A stretch of DNA of 64,000 bases from Capsicum annuum. Taxonomy: Eukaryota > Streptophyta > Magnoliopsida > Solanales > Solanaceae. Every line of letters starts with the position of its first letter. The stretch's first letter is position 1. The translations under genes and the position numbers were made by a program. The stretch spans positions 223,019,650 to 223,083,649 of the forward strand of contig NC_061117.1 of NCBI RefSeq assembly GCF_002878395.1, read 5' to 3'. A model generated the notes under the pieces. That model saw only the letters and a list, made by a program, of their open reading frames with translations. It was not told the origin of the DNA and made no database searches. Positions 21,495-32,063 of this stretch are shown in pieces.

Positions 21495-23660
21495 TGTAAC
21501 ACCCCACATTTTTGGGCTAGTACATAAACTATCATTTCTTCTCATAAAGATTACAAAAGCCATAAATCCAATGTAAATTTAGTGAGTTTATCAATTATTT
21601 AGTGTGGAAATCTATTTGAGCATGAATTAAGATCATAGAAGTCCCCTAACTCAAGGACGAGTTGAAAGATTTCTAATCGTTTGAGTTTGAGTAAGCATTG
21701 AAACTTGGGTCAATTTCAATCAACCATAACTCATTATATATAATGAAATGGGTTGCCTACTATATACCAAATTGTAGATAATTGAATAAGATTTCCAACG
21801 ATATAAGATTTGTCAAAATCCGATAACCGGATAAGGAGTTATTACTATTTTAAGTTGAAGCTATAAGATGAATGCCATTTCAGTGCATGGCGTGTCGCGC
21901 CAGAAGCCAAAATGGCACTCTTAAATTTCCAGCAAGCCTTCGCGATAGTTCCGCTTCACGCCAAACTTCTAGGTCTCAATAATTGGCATATTTTCAAGCT
22001 CCGCATCGTGCTGGGGCCAAAAATGGGGCTCCAATTTCAGAATTTCACTCAAAGGCATTTTGGTCTTTTCTACCCATTCCTACCCTCTATATATGTCCTA
22101 GTAAAGGGAAAAATCTCATTTTTTCTCTCTTCCATTGCAAGAATTAGGGTTTCCTCCCTATAATTCCAATCCAATTATCTCTAGTAACTCAAGATTGAAC
22201 CATAGGAATTCAAAACAAACTGGAGATTTGGAATCCCCAGATCGTAAGCTTCAAGAAGCACCTATTATTTTCGCATATAGAGGTACGTGGGGTTATCCTA
22301 AAAATCTCATGGGCTTAAAAATTCATGTTTTAATAATGTAGGTTTTGAAATTATGAATATAAATCATGTTTTAAACGTTTTTGCGATATTGATTTGGGAT
22401 TTAGGCCTATTACCGAAGTGATTTGATATATGATATATGTATGTGCATGTACTCCGAAAAGATGTTAACTTGAAAGCATGAATCATATAAAATCCCTCTC
22501 TTGATATGATTTTGTTTAAATTTTCACATGATGTGAATTGTTTGAAAATCATCTTGAAAAGCATGACATGAAATGTTTGAAAATTGTTATGATTGGATAT
22601 GATTTTGACTTGCAAGGAGAGGGTTGTTTATGTTGAAATATGTTCAATATAATGGTTGAATGAAAAGAATGATGTGATACTGATGACTTGCAAGTCGGGT
22701 ATAACGGTACCCTACAGAATATGATATGTGATTGAATTAAATGGAGTTGAATGCATTGATTTTACATGAGATAGGTGGATGCCCGAAGAAGGCGTTTGAG
22801 TGTAAGGTCTCATCGTTGGAAACCGTGTTTGCCGACATGGGAATTTGGTACCTTACTTTGTGATCTTGCGTACCTGACTTTATCTCATCCCAAATTGGGA
22901 CTATGGTTAGGAGCCCCACTTTGTGATCTTGTGCACTACCATACTTTATTGGGTCGAGACACCCTGCTGTGTGATCTTGTGTGTCTTTCCCTCACTTATA
23001 CTCTAATCTCGACGGAAACCGAGGTTTGACAGTTGGTGTAAATGTGATATGTAGGGTATTCCACCTAGCTCAGCTGCATTGCATTGTTGTTGGAAAATTA
23101 TTACATTATGCCCATGTGCTTTTCAAATAATTTGATACGAAACTGCTTTATAATGGCTCTCACTTATATTCTATAAAAATTTTATATTTTGTTTTGGATT
23201 TCTCTGCGTACCGGTACTTTTGTATTGACCTCCTTCCCTCCCAGGTTTGGAGGCACAGTCTAGAGGTCCAGATAATCAGTAAATTCTTCAGAAAGATTTG
23301 TAGAGTCGGGTGGTGAGCCTTCTATCATTTGGAAGGCGTAATGTCTGGCAGATTAATTATTATTTAGTAGTCTTGGATCTACTGGGGGCCTTGCCCCAGT
23401 TTTTCAGACAGTTGTATATTTCAATCATGTAGTAGAGATTTCGCACACGGGTGTTCAGATTTCGATAGATGTTGTGAGACATTATTTCCCCTTTGTTGAT
23501 TTCATTTGATTTATGACCATGTTTCCGTAATATTGTGAATCTTCTACATATCCTATTATCATATGAATTATGTGCATGATTACCAGATAGATACGGGTGT
23601 TTTGGGCCTTTATGGTTTGGAATGCTCATCACGGACAGGGCCCAGGTTTGGGTCGTGACA
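21495..23660 (+). mobile_element. Solo LTR, Ty3/gypsy chromovirus-like
   Basis: 2166 bp, starts TGTAACACCCCACATTTTTG and ends CCAGGTTTGGGTCGTGACA, with perfect 5-bp duplication CAACA on both sides (21490-21494, 23661-23665). The ends and length are those of Del/Tekay-type gypsy LTRs; the lineage is inference. It contains no coding domain. A lone LTR with an intact duplication means LTR-LTR recombination removed the interior. It lies inside element A, so it is younger than A. Confidence 0.85.
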
Positions 23661-23715
23661 CAACACCTGCAACCTTTGATGATTCCTTTGAAAAATCTAC
23701 CTTATTCGCATGACC

Positions 23716-25728
23716 CTAGGACTTGCTAAGACAAACTGGGTATTCTTTGAAAAGAAAAATTATAACACTGGTGGCTTTAATTGCAATTAAGTTCAATGAT
23801 TCTATTAAACGGTTCACCGCTCCAAAGACAAGAGCTTCCTGCTTTATGTCTTTATCCATTCTTATTGCTGGATTGAGTACACTTAATATAACTTTGGTTC
23901 CAACAACCACAAACTGCTTCTGTAGATATCTTAAAACACTCTCAATAATCTTGTAGTCACATGCTTCAGCATCTATTTTAATAGATTTGGGTACATTTTT
24001 TGGTAGAAGCTGCACCGCAGTTTGTGTTCCAACAAAATCCACTCCTTTTGTCAGCAAAATGGTATCCTAATGCCTGATAAAATAAGCTATATTTGTCTTC
24101 GCGTCAATGTAGGCAAACAGAACCGCAAGCGTAGAGAAATTTCACAACTCCTGCTCAATCAAGTCAGCCATGAACTTGATGCAACCTCGAAGCAATGCAA
24201 TACAAATAGTTTTTGCAACTTCCTTTCCTTGTACCTCCATTTTAAATGCACTAGTCTGCTCAGTTATTTTCTGTCGAAAAGAGAAATCATCTCCTATTGC
24301 AGCATACCATACCTTACTCTTTCGGGCTTGGAGAACAAAAATGAGTTGAGCTAATAGTTGTTGAAGGAATTGGAATAATTTGGGAAGACGTATAATATGC
24401 AGAGGTACAATTGGTTGTATCTCTCTCGACGCAGCTCCTTGAAAACTGTCATCAAACACACGATTCACATCAGAGTATGTATCATCCTCTTTTGATTTCC
24501 TCACTACCAACTCATATCTTTGTTGTACGGGATCCCACACTTGAGTCACAGAATTAGCATACGCAATGAAGCCAAGTGTACTAGTAGAGCCCAACAATAT
24601 TAGTGGCTTCGTGTTCACTATATAATCGATGAGAGCCTTGAACTTGGAACTTATACCTGGATCCCATACAGAGAGATTCATTGCATCTCCGTGAACATCG
24701 ACACCAAAGGAATTCGTACCAGGAGTAAATGGAAAGTGACACAAAATATTGTGAGCATTAAATTCCTCAGTAAATTTTCCATCAAACATCATTTCATCCA
24801 AAGGCATATTACTTGGTGGAATTCTATCCTCAATCTTCCGAAAAAATTCACCAAGATACAGATCCTCAATAGTCTGAGGCTCCAAGAAAAACTCAGCAAG
24901 ATACATGTCGTCAAGGGTCTCAAATTCAATTTTCTGTTTACTAAAACTACGATCCAGAGAAGTAGTAGTAACATACCTCTTTGACATACTTCTTAGGGAA
25001 CATTCATCGAACAGTTGGACTTTGCTGCAATCAAGGCATAATGCTTCTTCATCAAGCATTTTGATTGGAGAATCGAGTTGCACCTCCGGAACTACCTTGT
25101 GACAGCAACTATGAAAAAATTCGTCGAGCACCCTAGCTGATTGAATATCGTCCAAATCACCTAGGAAGATAGAGGCAGGAGCAGAAGAGGTTTCCCCCAC
25201 TTCTTCAGTGAAAACTCCGGTAGACATTTCATCGAACATATTGTCCACATGGCCTGAATGTTCATCGATGAAAGTATCAAGTAGCCCCCGATGACCCACA
25301 ACATTATCCACAGGGCTTGAGTTTGCTTCGGCCAAAGGAGAAGCAATCTCTCCGCTACAGATTGTAGTAGTACTAATCCGTGCATCTGCTACTATAAGCT
25401 GATGAGACGGACATGAATATTTCTCCTTGATCTTCTATAGCAAAGTTCGAAAACTGGTAATTTGAGCATCCACCAGAGGAGACTTTGCATAGGTCTGTTT
25501 TCAAAAACGCAACGCTAACTTCTCCTTGAAATGCTTCCAATCAAAAAATTGGTTGTTAAGAAACATCCAATGGAACCACTCGAGGGCCTCACCATCCAGA
25601 TAGTAGGAAGGAAGAGGTAGCCAGTGTTCCTCCGAGAAGCCCATGAAAGTGAAGTACCACTCTGCCCTAGAAATTCAATCCTCTGGATTATCGGTGCCAT
25701 TGAAGCGATCTAATACCATTATTGCCAT
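23716..25728 (-). pseudogene. Gag-like protein of element A
   Basis: All pieces lie in one minus-strand frame. It starts MAIMVLDRFNGTD at 25728. The retrotransposon gag signature follows (WYFTFMGFSEEHWLPLPSYY, then DGEALEWFHW and NQFFDWKHF). Then comes a stretch open for 397 codons (24142-25335) with no known domain, rich in acidic and hydrophobic residues (FDECSLRSMSKRYVTTTSLD, LDEMMFDGKFTEEF). The frame goes on through LTKGVDFVGTQTAVQLL to 23716. About five stops occur (TGA after NPED where Trp is expected, TGA after LALRF, and others); without them it would be about 671 codons. No CCHC knuckle, protease or polymerase was seen. Gag-only elements are thought to rely on partners for pol. Confidence 0.6.
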
Positions 25729-25753
25729 TAGAGTACGACAATGAAAGCACCAA

Positions 25754-26084
25754 TGTAACAACCTCAATTTCACAACACAACTCTAATATATATATTATAC
25801 TTCCAAATCCGAATACAAATAAGACTTCGAGCGACAAAGTAACAATGGACAAATACCGAGTAACAGAGGAATAAGGTAACTAGAAGGAGATGAGATTATA
25901 GATCATTGAAGCTTCAACATAATTTGCATGAATGTTCTATCTCCTATTTAACCAATTGACAATCGGGCCTGGATCCCAAATAAAACACTCCAACATCTCA
26001 ATAGGTCCAATAATCTCAGCTGGATCAGCCCAATTCACCACTTCTAACCCATAGTCCCTTACAAAGTTGACTTGGTTCACAAAA
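25754..26084 (-). repeat. 5' LTR of element A
   Basis: 331 bp. The final bases are CACAAAA instead of CACAACA in the other copy. It lacks the GAAGGGGAGATGAGAG-type segment present in the left LTR. Confidence 0.85.
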
Positions 26085-26290
26085 GATACCAACGAGATCT
26101 AGATAAGATACGTAATTTTATGTCGCGACTGATTTGTTTCACTATGCTGCAATCTCATGAACTGAGCTTCATTGTCTTCCCGCGTGCTTTCCAGAAGCTC
26201 TCCTGTGAGTGACAGTGGGAAGTTACAAGATTTCCAGGTGAGAAACTCTTCATGGAATTAAAGGTATATCAACATGGAAAGCTCTTGGAT
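26085..26290. repeat. Segment X, copy 1 (right half)
   Basis: Shares GAGATCTAG, TTTCATGTCGCGACTG-type, GAACTGAGCTTC and GTGACAGTGGGAAGTT and AGATTTCCAGGTGAGAA with 31330-31500 and 31735-31907. It lies upstream of the first GeBP-like gene, as copy 3 does for the second. Confidence 0.7.
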
Positions 26291-26989
26291 TTTGGGTTGT
26301 AATTAAGTGATCAAGGGAGATTTTAGGAGGACAAAAGTTACTCCCACCGGTCTATTTTACTTGTTATGCTTTTCTTTGTATGTCTCTTAAGAAAATATTA
26401 CTGACTAAAAGAGTAAGTTGACTAGATTATTCTTCTTTACTTGTTGATCTCAATTTAATACTATATTTTTCAACACATTAATCTCTCCACATTTATTGGG
26501 CTAGCTAGGGTAAATGTGGAAATAAATAATTAATTATATTTTGATTTTTATAAAATAATAGCTATTTTGAGCGAGTTATTTTTTAGTAAACACAACAATT
26601 AAAATGGATTAGAGAGAGTTAAAAAATTGTGATAGAAGACGAGAGAGTTTGCTGAGAGACAAAAATAATTATGCAAGATAAAAATGTGATAGATATGTAA
26701 TGATGACGGGAAGATTTCTTGAGAAGAGAAGAGATTTTGAAATGACATAAAGGTGATAGAAATGTAATAATGATAGACTTCTTGAAAAGAGAAAAATTAA
26801 TAAGCAAGACATAAAGATGATGAAAGGTAATGATGAAATAGATTTCTTGAGAGGAGAAAATTTTTTGGGAAATATAAATATGACAAAAAATGGACAAAAA
26901 TATAACACTTGTATATATAAACACACACAAGAATAACAAATAGACATGAGGAATACAAGGAACTAAATAGTAATTACAAAATTGACTTA
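26291..26989. other. Upstream DNA of the first GeBP-like gene
   Basis: No gene. 26455-26590 (CACATTTATTGGG, AATAAATAATTAATTATATT) resembles 32328-32450 upstream of the second GeBP-like gene, showing that the duplication included flanking DNA. 26640-26940 holds degenerate repeats (AAGATTTCTTGAGAAGAGAA, GATAGAAATGTAATGATGA-like). Confidence 0.5.
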
Positions 26990-26991
26990 TA

Positions 26992-27228
26992 CTCCTTCCG
27001 TCCCATTTTACTTGTCCCAAATTAGGATGACACAACAATTAAGAAAAATAATAAATAACATGGCTAGTTTACCAAAGTACCCCTATAAAATGATGTTTAC
27101 ATTTTAATTTAAAGAAAAGGTAATTAATGCAAAGGGTAAAACGTGGAAAGAAAAGTTTGTCTTATCTTGATAAGTAAAATGGGACATCAACTTAGCCAAT
27201 TTAGGACGGGTAAAATGGGACGAGGGAG
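26992..27228. mobile_element. Stowaway-like MITE
   Basis: Ends CTCCTTCCGTCCCATTTTAC and, on the minus strand, CTCCCTCGTCCCATTTTAC. Flanked by TA (26990-26991 and 27229-27230). 237 bp, AT-rich interior, no coding. The CTCCCTCCGTCCCA-type terminus and TA duplication are classic for Tc1/mariner-derived Stowaway MITEs. Confidence 0.92.
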
Positions 27229-27419
27229 TATTCGACAACATTTAAGTATTTGACAACATTTAAGATCCATAAAGTAATTTTCGCTCTAATTTTCTATTCT
27301 TATAACTAAATTAAGCAAATTACAAATGATAAATCCTTTTGTTAAACAAATGTACTAAAATGAAAAACTAGAGAAATGTGCTTGAATGTTTCCAATGTTC
27401 TTCCATAGGTTGTGATGCA

Positions 27420-27658
27420 GATTGCGATATCTCCGCCCTTAATTAAAATCTCAAATTCAAGTCCAAAGAATATAAGATTTTTTATTCTCGAATTCAAGTC
27501 TTGAGAATAGAAAATTTTTTGTTGGAAACTTCGTCGCCATAAATGGGCCCAGGAAGGTTGGAATCCAAATTTAGTCGAGCGTCGGGTACTTCACTGCTTT
27601 TTTCTAACTTCTTCGATTTGTTTCTTTTGAGCTGAGGTTTTTTTTTTTTTTTTTTTTG
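27420..27658 (+). mobile_element. SINE-like sequence with poly(T) tail
   Basis: TCAAATTCAAGTCCAAAGAAT, AAATGGGCCC, GGTTGGAATCC, ATTTAGTCG and CGTCGGGTAC, ending in about 20 T, resemble Solanaceae SINE 3' parts from memory. There is an internal near-repeat (CTCAAATTCAAGTC / CTCGAATTCAAGTC). No target duplication fixed. Confidence 0.4.
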
Positions 27659-27682
27659 AAACAACCTCTCTACCAATTTTAA

Positions 27683-27912
27683 TTGTCGCTTGTACCTCTG
27701 TTACATCCTTACTGTTTTTGTCTTGAGTCGAGGGTCTATCGAAAAACTGTCTCTCTACTCTCCTTTCCTTACTGTTTTTGTCTTGAGTCGATGGTCTATC
27801 GAAAAACAGTCTCTCTACTCTCCTTTAAGGTTGTGGTATGGACTTTATACACTCTACCATCCCAAGTTTCGAGACTTCACTTTATAGCAATACACTGGGT
27901 ATTTTGTTGTCC
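27683..27912 (+). mobile_element. SINE with internal 60-bp duplication
   Basis: CTTGAGTCGAGGGTCTATCG, GTCTCTCTACTC, a degraded GGTGTGGTATGG-like part, ACACTCTACCATCCCAAG and the tail ACTGGGTATTTTGTTG match the Solanaceae SINE pattern (CTTGAGCCGAGGGTCT ... ACTGGGTTGTTGTTG). The 60-bp piece 27707-27766 is repeated at 27767-27826 with very few changes. Confidence 0.6.
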
Positions 27913-28174
27913 AAATACCTATACTATACTAGATTGGGGGAAAAAAGATATACACAAAATAATCTTTTGCCTTTAGTTTTGCTTAAAAATAAGTTGAAAG
28001 TAATCTAAAAAAAAACCTAAAAATAAAAGATTGATTTTGAATTAGCGAGGGTAAAATTTAAGTGTCCATGGAATATATAGCAAGTAAAAATTAAAAACGA
28101 TTTTGTTACAGACAAATTTTTTAACTGTGGTCAGATAATATTATCAAGGGGTATATAAGTAAAATTAATTTCAT

Positions 28175-28180
28175 TATATA
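28175..28180 (+). promoter_or_regulatory. Putative TATA box of GeBP-like gene 1
   Basis: CATTATATAACTGG aligns with CATTACTATATATAGCTG upstream of gene 2, at similar distances from the conserved CATAACTGCAAAATCTCTACT leader block. Another candidate, GTATATAAGT, lies at 28151-28160. Confidence 0.5.
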
Positions 28181-28262
28181 ACTGGCAGTTAGTTAACCAT
28201 CTCTTCAATCATTTCATAACTGCAAAATCTCTACTCGTTTTTTTTTTCCTGTCTGCTAAAAA

Positions 28263-30071
28263 TTGTTAGGTGCAGGTGAACAAGTTCCTGGAAATGGAGG
28301 ATTTTCATCTTCGTCTTCGACTTCATCATCGCCAATTCCTGATCCTCCTCCTCCACAGCTCGACGAAAATACTGATAATCAACTAGCTGCTATTGATATT
28401 CTCGAAACGGAGCTACAATGTGATGAATCACTGACTGAAATTATCAAGGAGGTCAACGAAGAAGAAGAAGAAGATAAAGGTCTTATGTCGGATGAATGTT
28501 CGACGAACTGCGCTGGCTTTGAGTTGAATGAATGTGAGCGATTATGTACTGATGAAGAAGAAGCAGAAGGGCAGAGGGAGCTTGATGGACAGAATGAGAA
28601 TCAAGAATTGGAACAAGGAAAAAGCGGAGACCATGGAAATCAACAGAATAGTAATCAAGAATCTGATCCCGATGAAGAAGAAGAGGATGGAAATCAAGAA
28701 AACAACAATGGAGAAGAAGATGGAAGTCAAGAAAACAACAGTGAAGAAGAAGATAAAAATGAAGAAGAAAAAGAGGAAGAAACAGAAGAAGAAAAAGCGG
28801 AAGAAGCAGAAGAAGAAACAGCGGAAGAAGAGGGAAAAACAGAGCAATCAGATGATGAAGGAGAAGAGGAAGAACCTGGAGAAAACCAATTAGGAGATCC
28901 AGATGAAGATCGAAACAGAGGAAAAAAAAGAAAACGCACATTGTCTGAACGAATCGAAGAGAGTGATGAAGATTCAAATGGAGGACGACAAAGAATACGC
29001 CTATTGTCTGAAATATACGCAGAGACTGAGGAAGTTCCAGATGGAGGACGAAAAAGAAAACGCCCATTGTCTGATGAAAATCAAGAAGAAAATGATGACG
29101 ATGAAGAAGAAGAAAACAGTGAGAATGCAGGATCAGAAAATAGTTCAAGTGGAAATCAGGAAGCAGAAGAAGATGAAGAAAATGATGAAAATCAACAAGA
29201 AAATGAAGAAGAAGAGGAAGATGAGGAAGAAGAAGAAGAGGGGGAGGATGAGGAGGATGAAGAAGAGGAGGTTGATGATGATGATGATGATGAAGAAGAT
29301 GAGGAGGACGATGATGATGAAGAAGAAGAAGAGGAGGAGGAGGAAGAAGAAGAAGAAGAAGAAGAAGACGGAGAACATGATGAAAATCAAGAAGAAAATG
29401 ACGACAATGAGGAAGAAGATGGTGATGTTGATGATGAAGAAGAAGAAGTGGAGGGGGAGGAGGAGGCAAAAGAAGAAGCAGAAGACGGAGAACATGATGA
29501 AAATCAAGAAGAAAATGACGACAAAGAGGAAGAAGATGGTGAGGTTGATGATGATGAAGAAGAAAGAAGAAGAAGAGCTGCTGAAAAAGGAAAACGATCA
29601 ATGTCTGAAATATACCAATTGGAATCCGTAGAGGTTCAATTTTCCAAAATCGAAGAAGGAGGACCATCAGAAATAGATGTAGTAAATGAAACTGAATTAA
29701 CTGATCATGAGCTAAACAAGGATGACGATTACGATTTTCATCAGGATTTGGCGATTTTAAGGTCCATCTGGAATTTCTACTCTAACAATGGGTATATCCC
29801 AGATTCACATTCAGATGAACTACACAAGCACATCAGGGATTCAATTCCTAAGTTGAAAATCCTCAAACAGGATTTGATAGAAAAGGTCATAGCATTTGAG
29901 GATAATTTCAATACTGTTAGGCAGCTGGAGGGAGATAATCCTGAAATGGAACAGCCAGTTAATCGAGATATTTTTGACTTGTCTATGCGGTTATGGGGAA
30001 ATACTGAAGACAATGCTGGTGATGACGATGCTGAACGACAAAATCAGGCTGCTGGTGCTGCTGATGACTGA
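28263..30071 (+). CDS. GeBP-like (DUF573) DNA-binding protein with acidic N-terminus
   Basis: The frame has 602 codons and no intron. GeBP/STOREKEEPER-type proteins are plant nuclear DNA-binding regulators. The C-terminal 490-580 fits DUF573: FHQDLAILRSIWNFYSNNG, IRDSIPKLKILKQDLIEK, then FDLSMRLWGN, although the usual N-terminal Trp is not seen. Residues 63-440 are largely Glu/Asp/Asn/Gln, with an E/D run near 310-385 and a repeated block EDGEHDENQEENDD. Four basic motifs interrupt it: GKKRKRTLSE (220), RQRIRLLSE (241), GRKRKRPLSD (261) and KGKRSMSE (442), likely nuclear-localisation signals. The start used is a TTG at 28263, which aligns with the ATG of gene 2; the first in-frame ATG is at 28485 (codon 75). 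So either the start is lost, a non-AUG start is used, or the protein begins at 28485. Transcription factor role is inferred. Confidence 0.75.
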   Translation: MLGAGEQVPGNGGFSSSSSTSSSPIPDPPPPQLDENTDNQLAAIDILETELQCDESLTEIIKEVNEEEEEDKGLMSDECSTNCAGFELNECERLCTDEEEAEGQRELDGQNENQELEQGKSGDHGNQQNSNQESDPDEEEEDGNQENNNGEEDGSQENNSEEEDKNEEEKEEETEEEKAEEAEEETAEEEGKTEQSDDEGEEEEPGENQLGDPDEDRNRGKKRKRTLSERIEESDEDSNGGRQRIRLLSEIYAETEEVPDGGRKRKRPLSDENQEENDDDEEEENSENAGSENSSSGNQEAEEDEENDENQQENEEEEEDEEEEEEGEDEEDEEEEVDDDDDDEEDEEDDDDEEEEEEEEEEEEEEEEDGEHDENQEENDDNEEEDGDVDDEEEEVEGEEEAKEEAEDGEHDENQEENDDKEEEDGEVDDDEEERRRRAAEKGKRSMSEIYQLESVEVQFSKIEEGGPSEIDVVNETELTDHELNKDDDYDFHQDLAILRSIWNFYSNNGYIPDSHSDELHKHIRDSIPKLKILKQDLIEKVIAFEDNFNTVRQLEGDNPEMEQPVNRDIFDLSMRLWGNTEDNAGDDDAERQNQAAGAADD

Positions 30072-31159
30072 AGCTGGATATAGACTCACTGGAAAGTTGA
30101 TTTTATGAGTTCATCTGATGTATGGGCTATTGGAGTATTGTTTTAAAGACAATTAGTTAGCATATCAAATTGACAACGAAGATCACGATGCAGTTTATGA
30201 GAATCTGCGAAACTGGAGCTGCTGATCCATTTATTATGATATGCATTCTATGGTTAGTATATGTTACATGTATAGTTTGTTCCGATACCTTTAAAGTAGA
30301 TAATCAGATCATCATGCTGTGGTTTGCTGGCATAATCAGTTCGACTGCAGTTTCAGTTCACCTGAAATTTGTGTATTGTTGAATCAGAGATCATGAAATG
30401 TAATTTTGATCTGAATTCTGAAATTGTTTCACTTTCCACTTTAGTTTGATATCTTCTCTTTAACATAATTATACGATCAGCGACATTAACTCTTTTGAGC
30501 TAGGAAGGCGAAAGTCAGATAGAAATTTAGATTGATCAATTCACTCATTCACCATGACCTGATCAATCCGTCTCTTCACCACAACCTGATCAAGCCGTCC
30601 CTTAACAAAGACCTGATCTGCATCAGAAGCTTTTCCTGGCTATCGTAGGCAGGCGAATTCATGATCTTAGTTCAGATGATGACCCTATTTATACATGACC
30701 TGATCAATCCGTCTGTCATTGTTTGTTTCCCTTTTTCTTCCTTCTATTTTGCCTTGTTATAGTTGAACTTTCTAGGATGTTGAGGTTATGATATCTGCTA
30801 CCTAGAGTAACCTATTTATTTATTTGTTTTGATGTTATGTTTTATTAGGGATCTGAGAACAACAACTATGCCTCAATTGTTCTATATGAGTCCTCATTGT
30901 TCATGTCGCTCGATTTATATTCTCCTGGTCTGATAGGTGCTTAGGGATCATTTCTTTTTTTTCTTTGTATTTATTTTTGCCAATATTGCTGATAGTTCTT
31001 TGTTCGGATGCAAGTCCCTGTGCATTATTTATCTACGATGTTTACAAGAAAGAAAACGTAGATTTTCCTCCACAGAAAATTATTTGAATTCGTCTTTTAA
31101 AAGTGTTCTTGGACACTTAGTTTCTTGTAAGCTCAAATTATCCATGATCTGTGAGTTTC
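30072..31159. other. 3' flank of GeBP-like gene 1
   Basis: No second gene seen. 30549-30625 has three degenerate 27-bp units (TCACCATGACCTGATCAATC-like), and a similar single copy recurs near 30697. Short frames at 30170 and 30937 show no domain. Confidence 0.5.
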
Positions 31160-31500
31160 ATATTACAGGAATAGAGAATGTAAACAAAATCCCCGTGGGC
31201 AATCGAGGACTGAGTGGCAAGGTCATGATTGGTAGGGGATTAGATTACTCATTCTTTCATTGGGGTAGGTGATCAAGGATAACTCCAAACATCACACATT
31301 CATAACTTATCTACCATTTTGGTGGCACCGGTGAGATCTAGCTAACATATGGTGGAATTTCATGTCGCGACTGCTCCATTTCGCTGCACTGCGATCTTAC
31401 GATCTGAACGTCATTGCATTCCCGGGTGCTTTATTCAGTTTACTTTGAATTTGTTGCACGCAGAGCTCTTCGTGGAATTAAAGGAGCTCTTGTGATCAGT
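31160..31500. repeat. Segment X, copy 2
   Basis: Contains GGCAAGGTCATGATTGG, GGTGAGATCTAG, TTTCATGTCGCGACTGCTCC, GCACTGCGATCTTA and GTGGAATTAAAGGAGCTC, matching copies 1 and 3. Not coding as far as I can see. Confidence 0.7.
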
Positions 31501-31534
31501 TGTGACAATTCAAGAATTTATTGCACAAGAAGCT

Positions 31535-31907
31535 CAAATTATCAATGGTCTGAGAGTTTCATATTATAAGAATAGACAAAGAAAACAAAACATCTAGTGC
31601 TTCACTTAAGAGTTATTCCTGGGAAAATAAAACATCTAGTTCTTATTTTTATTTCTGGAAAAATTTAGGTTCAATAATATTTAACTCCAACTTCACACAT
31701 TCATCGCCTACCTATCATTTAGGTCGCCACCAGCTTATGTATTTTCATGTCGCGACTACTCCATTTTACTGCACTGCGATCTTATGAACTGAGCTTCGTT
31801 GCCTTCCTGCATGCTTTTATTAGGTTTACTTTGAATTTATTGCACAAGAAGCTTATCTCGTGACAGTGGGAAGTTTATAAGATTTCCAGGTGAGAAGCTC
31901 TTCATGG
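31535..31907. repeat. Segment X, copy 3
   Basis: Repeats much of copy 2 (AGCTCAAATTATC, GAGTTTCATATTA, TTTCATGTCGCGACTACTCC, CACTGCGATCTTATGAACTG) and ends AGAAGCTCTTCATGGAATTC, where a SINE has inserted. It stands before GeBP-like gene 2. Confidence 0.7.
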
Positions 31908-31917
31908 AATTCAATAC

Positions 31918-32053
31918 TAAAAAAAAAAAAGCCAGTTCGGTGCACTAAAGCTACCGCTATGTGCGGTGTCCGGAAAAGGTCCCCACCACAAAGGTGTATT
32001 ATACGCAGCCTTACCTTGCATTCCTGCCAGAGGCTGTTTCCAAGAATACTCCT
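31918..32053 (-). mobile_element. AU/TS SINE, 5' truncated
   Basis: Plus strand: A-run, then GTGCACTAAAGCTACCGCTA, GTGCGGTGTCCGGAAAAGG, CACAAAGGTGTATTATACGC, GCCTTACCTTGCATT and GAGGCTGTTTCC. This is the reverse complement of an AU/TS SINE body. The tRNA-related head is missing. Exact 10-bp duplications ATTCAATACT flank it (31908-31917, 32054-32063). Confidence 0.9.
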
Positions 32054-32063
32054 ATTCAATACT

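Larger units (their letters stand above)
20944..26084 (-). mobile_element. Gag-only LTR retrotransposon A (TR-GAG/LARD-like)
   Basis: The LTRs (20944-21329 and 25754-26084) share TGTAACAACCTCAATTTC, CTCTAATATATATATTATAC, CCAATTGACAAT and CATCTCAATAGGTCC. Flanking duplications are GATAT (20939-20943) and GATAC (26085-26089), four of five. On the minus strand the 5' LTR ends GGTTGTTACA, followed by TTGGTGCTTTCATTG as putative primer-binding site. GGATGGGGG beside the other LTR is the polypurine tract. The only coding region is a gag-like frame. There is no protease, reverse transcriptase or integrase. A 2.2-kb solo LTR is nested inside. Element B is a relative. Confidence 0.85.

Noticed and set aside
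23716..25728. Host gene for the 397-codon frame
   Set aside because: It lies between matched LTRs with primer site and polypurine tract and is preceded by a gag block, so it belongs to element A.
28483..29667. 394-codon open frame antisense to the GeBP-like gene
   Set aside because: It is the complement of GAA/GAT-rich acidic codons, which cannot make stops in that frame; the peptide is a Leu/His/Phe run without a domain.
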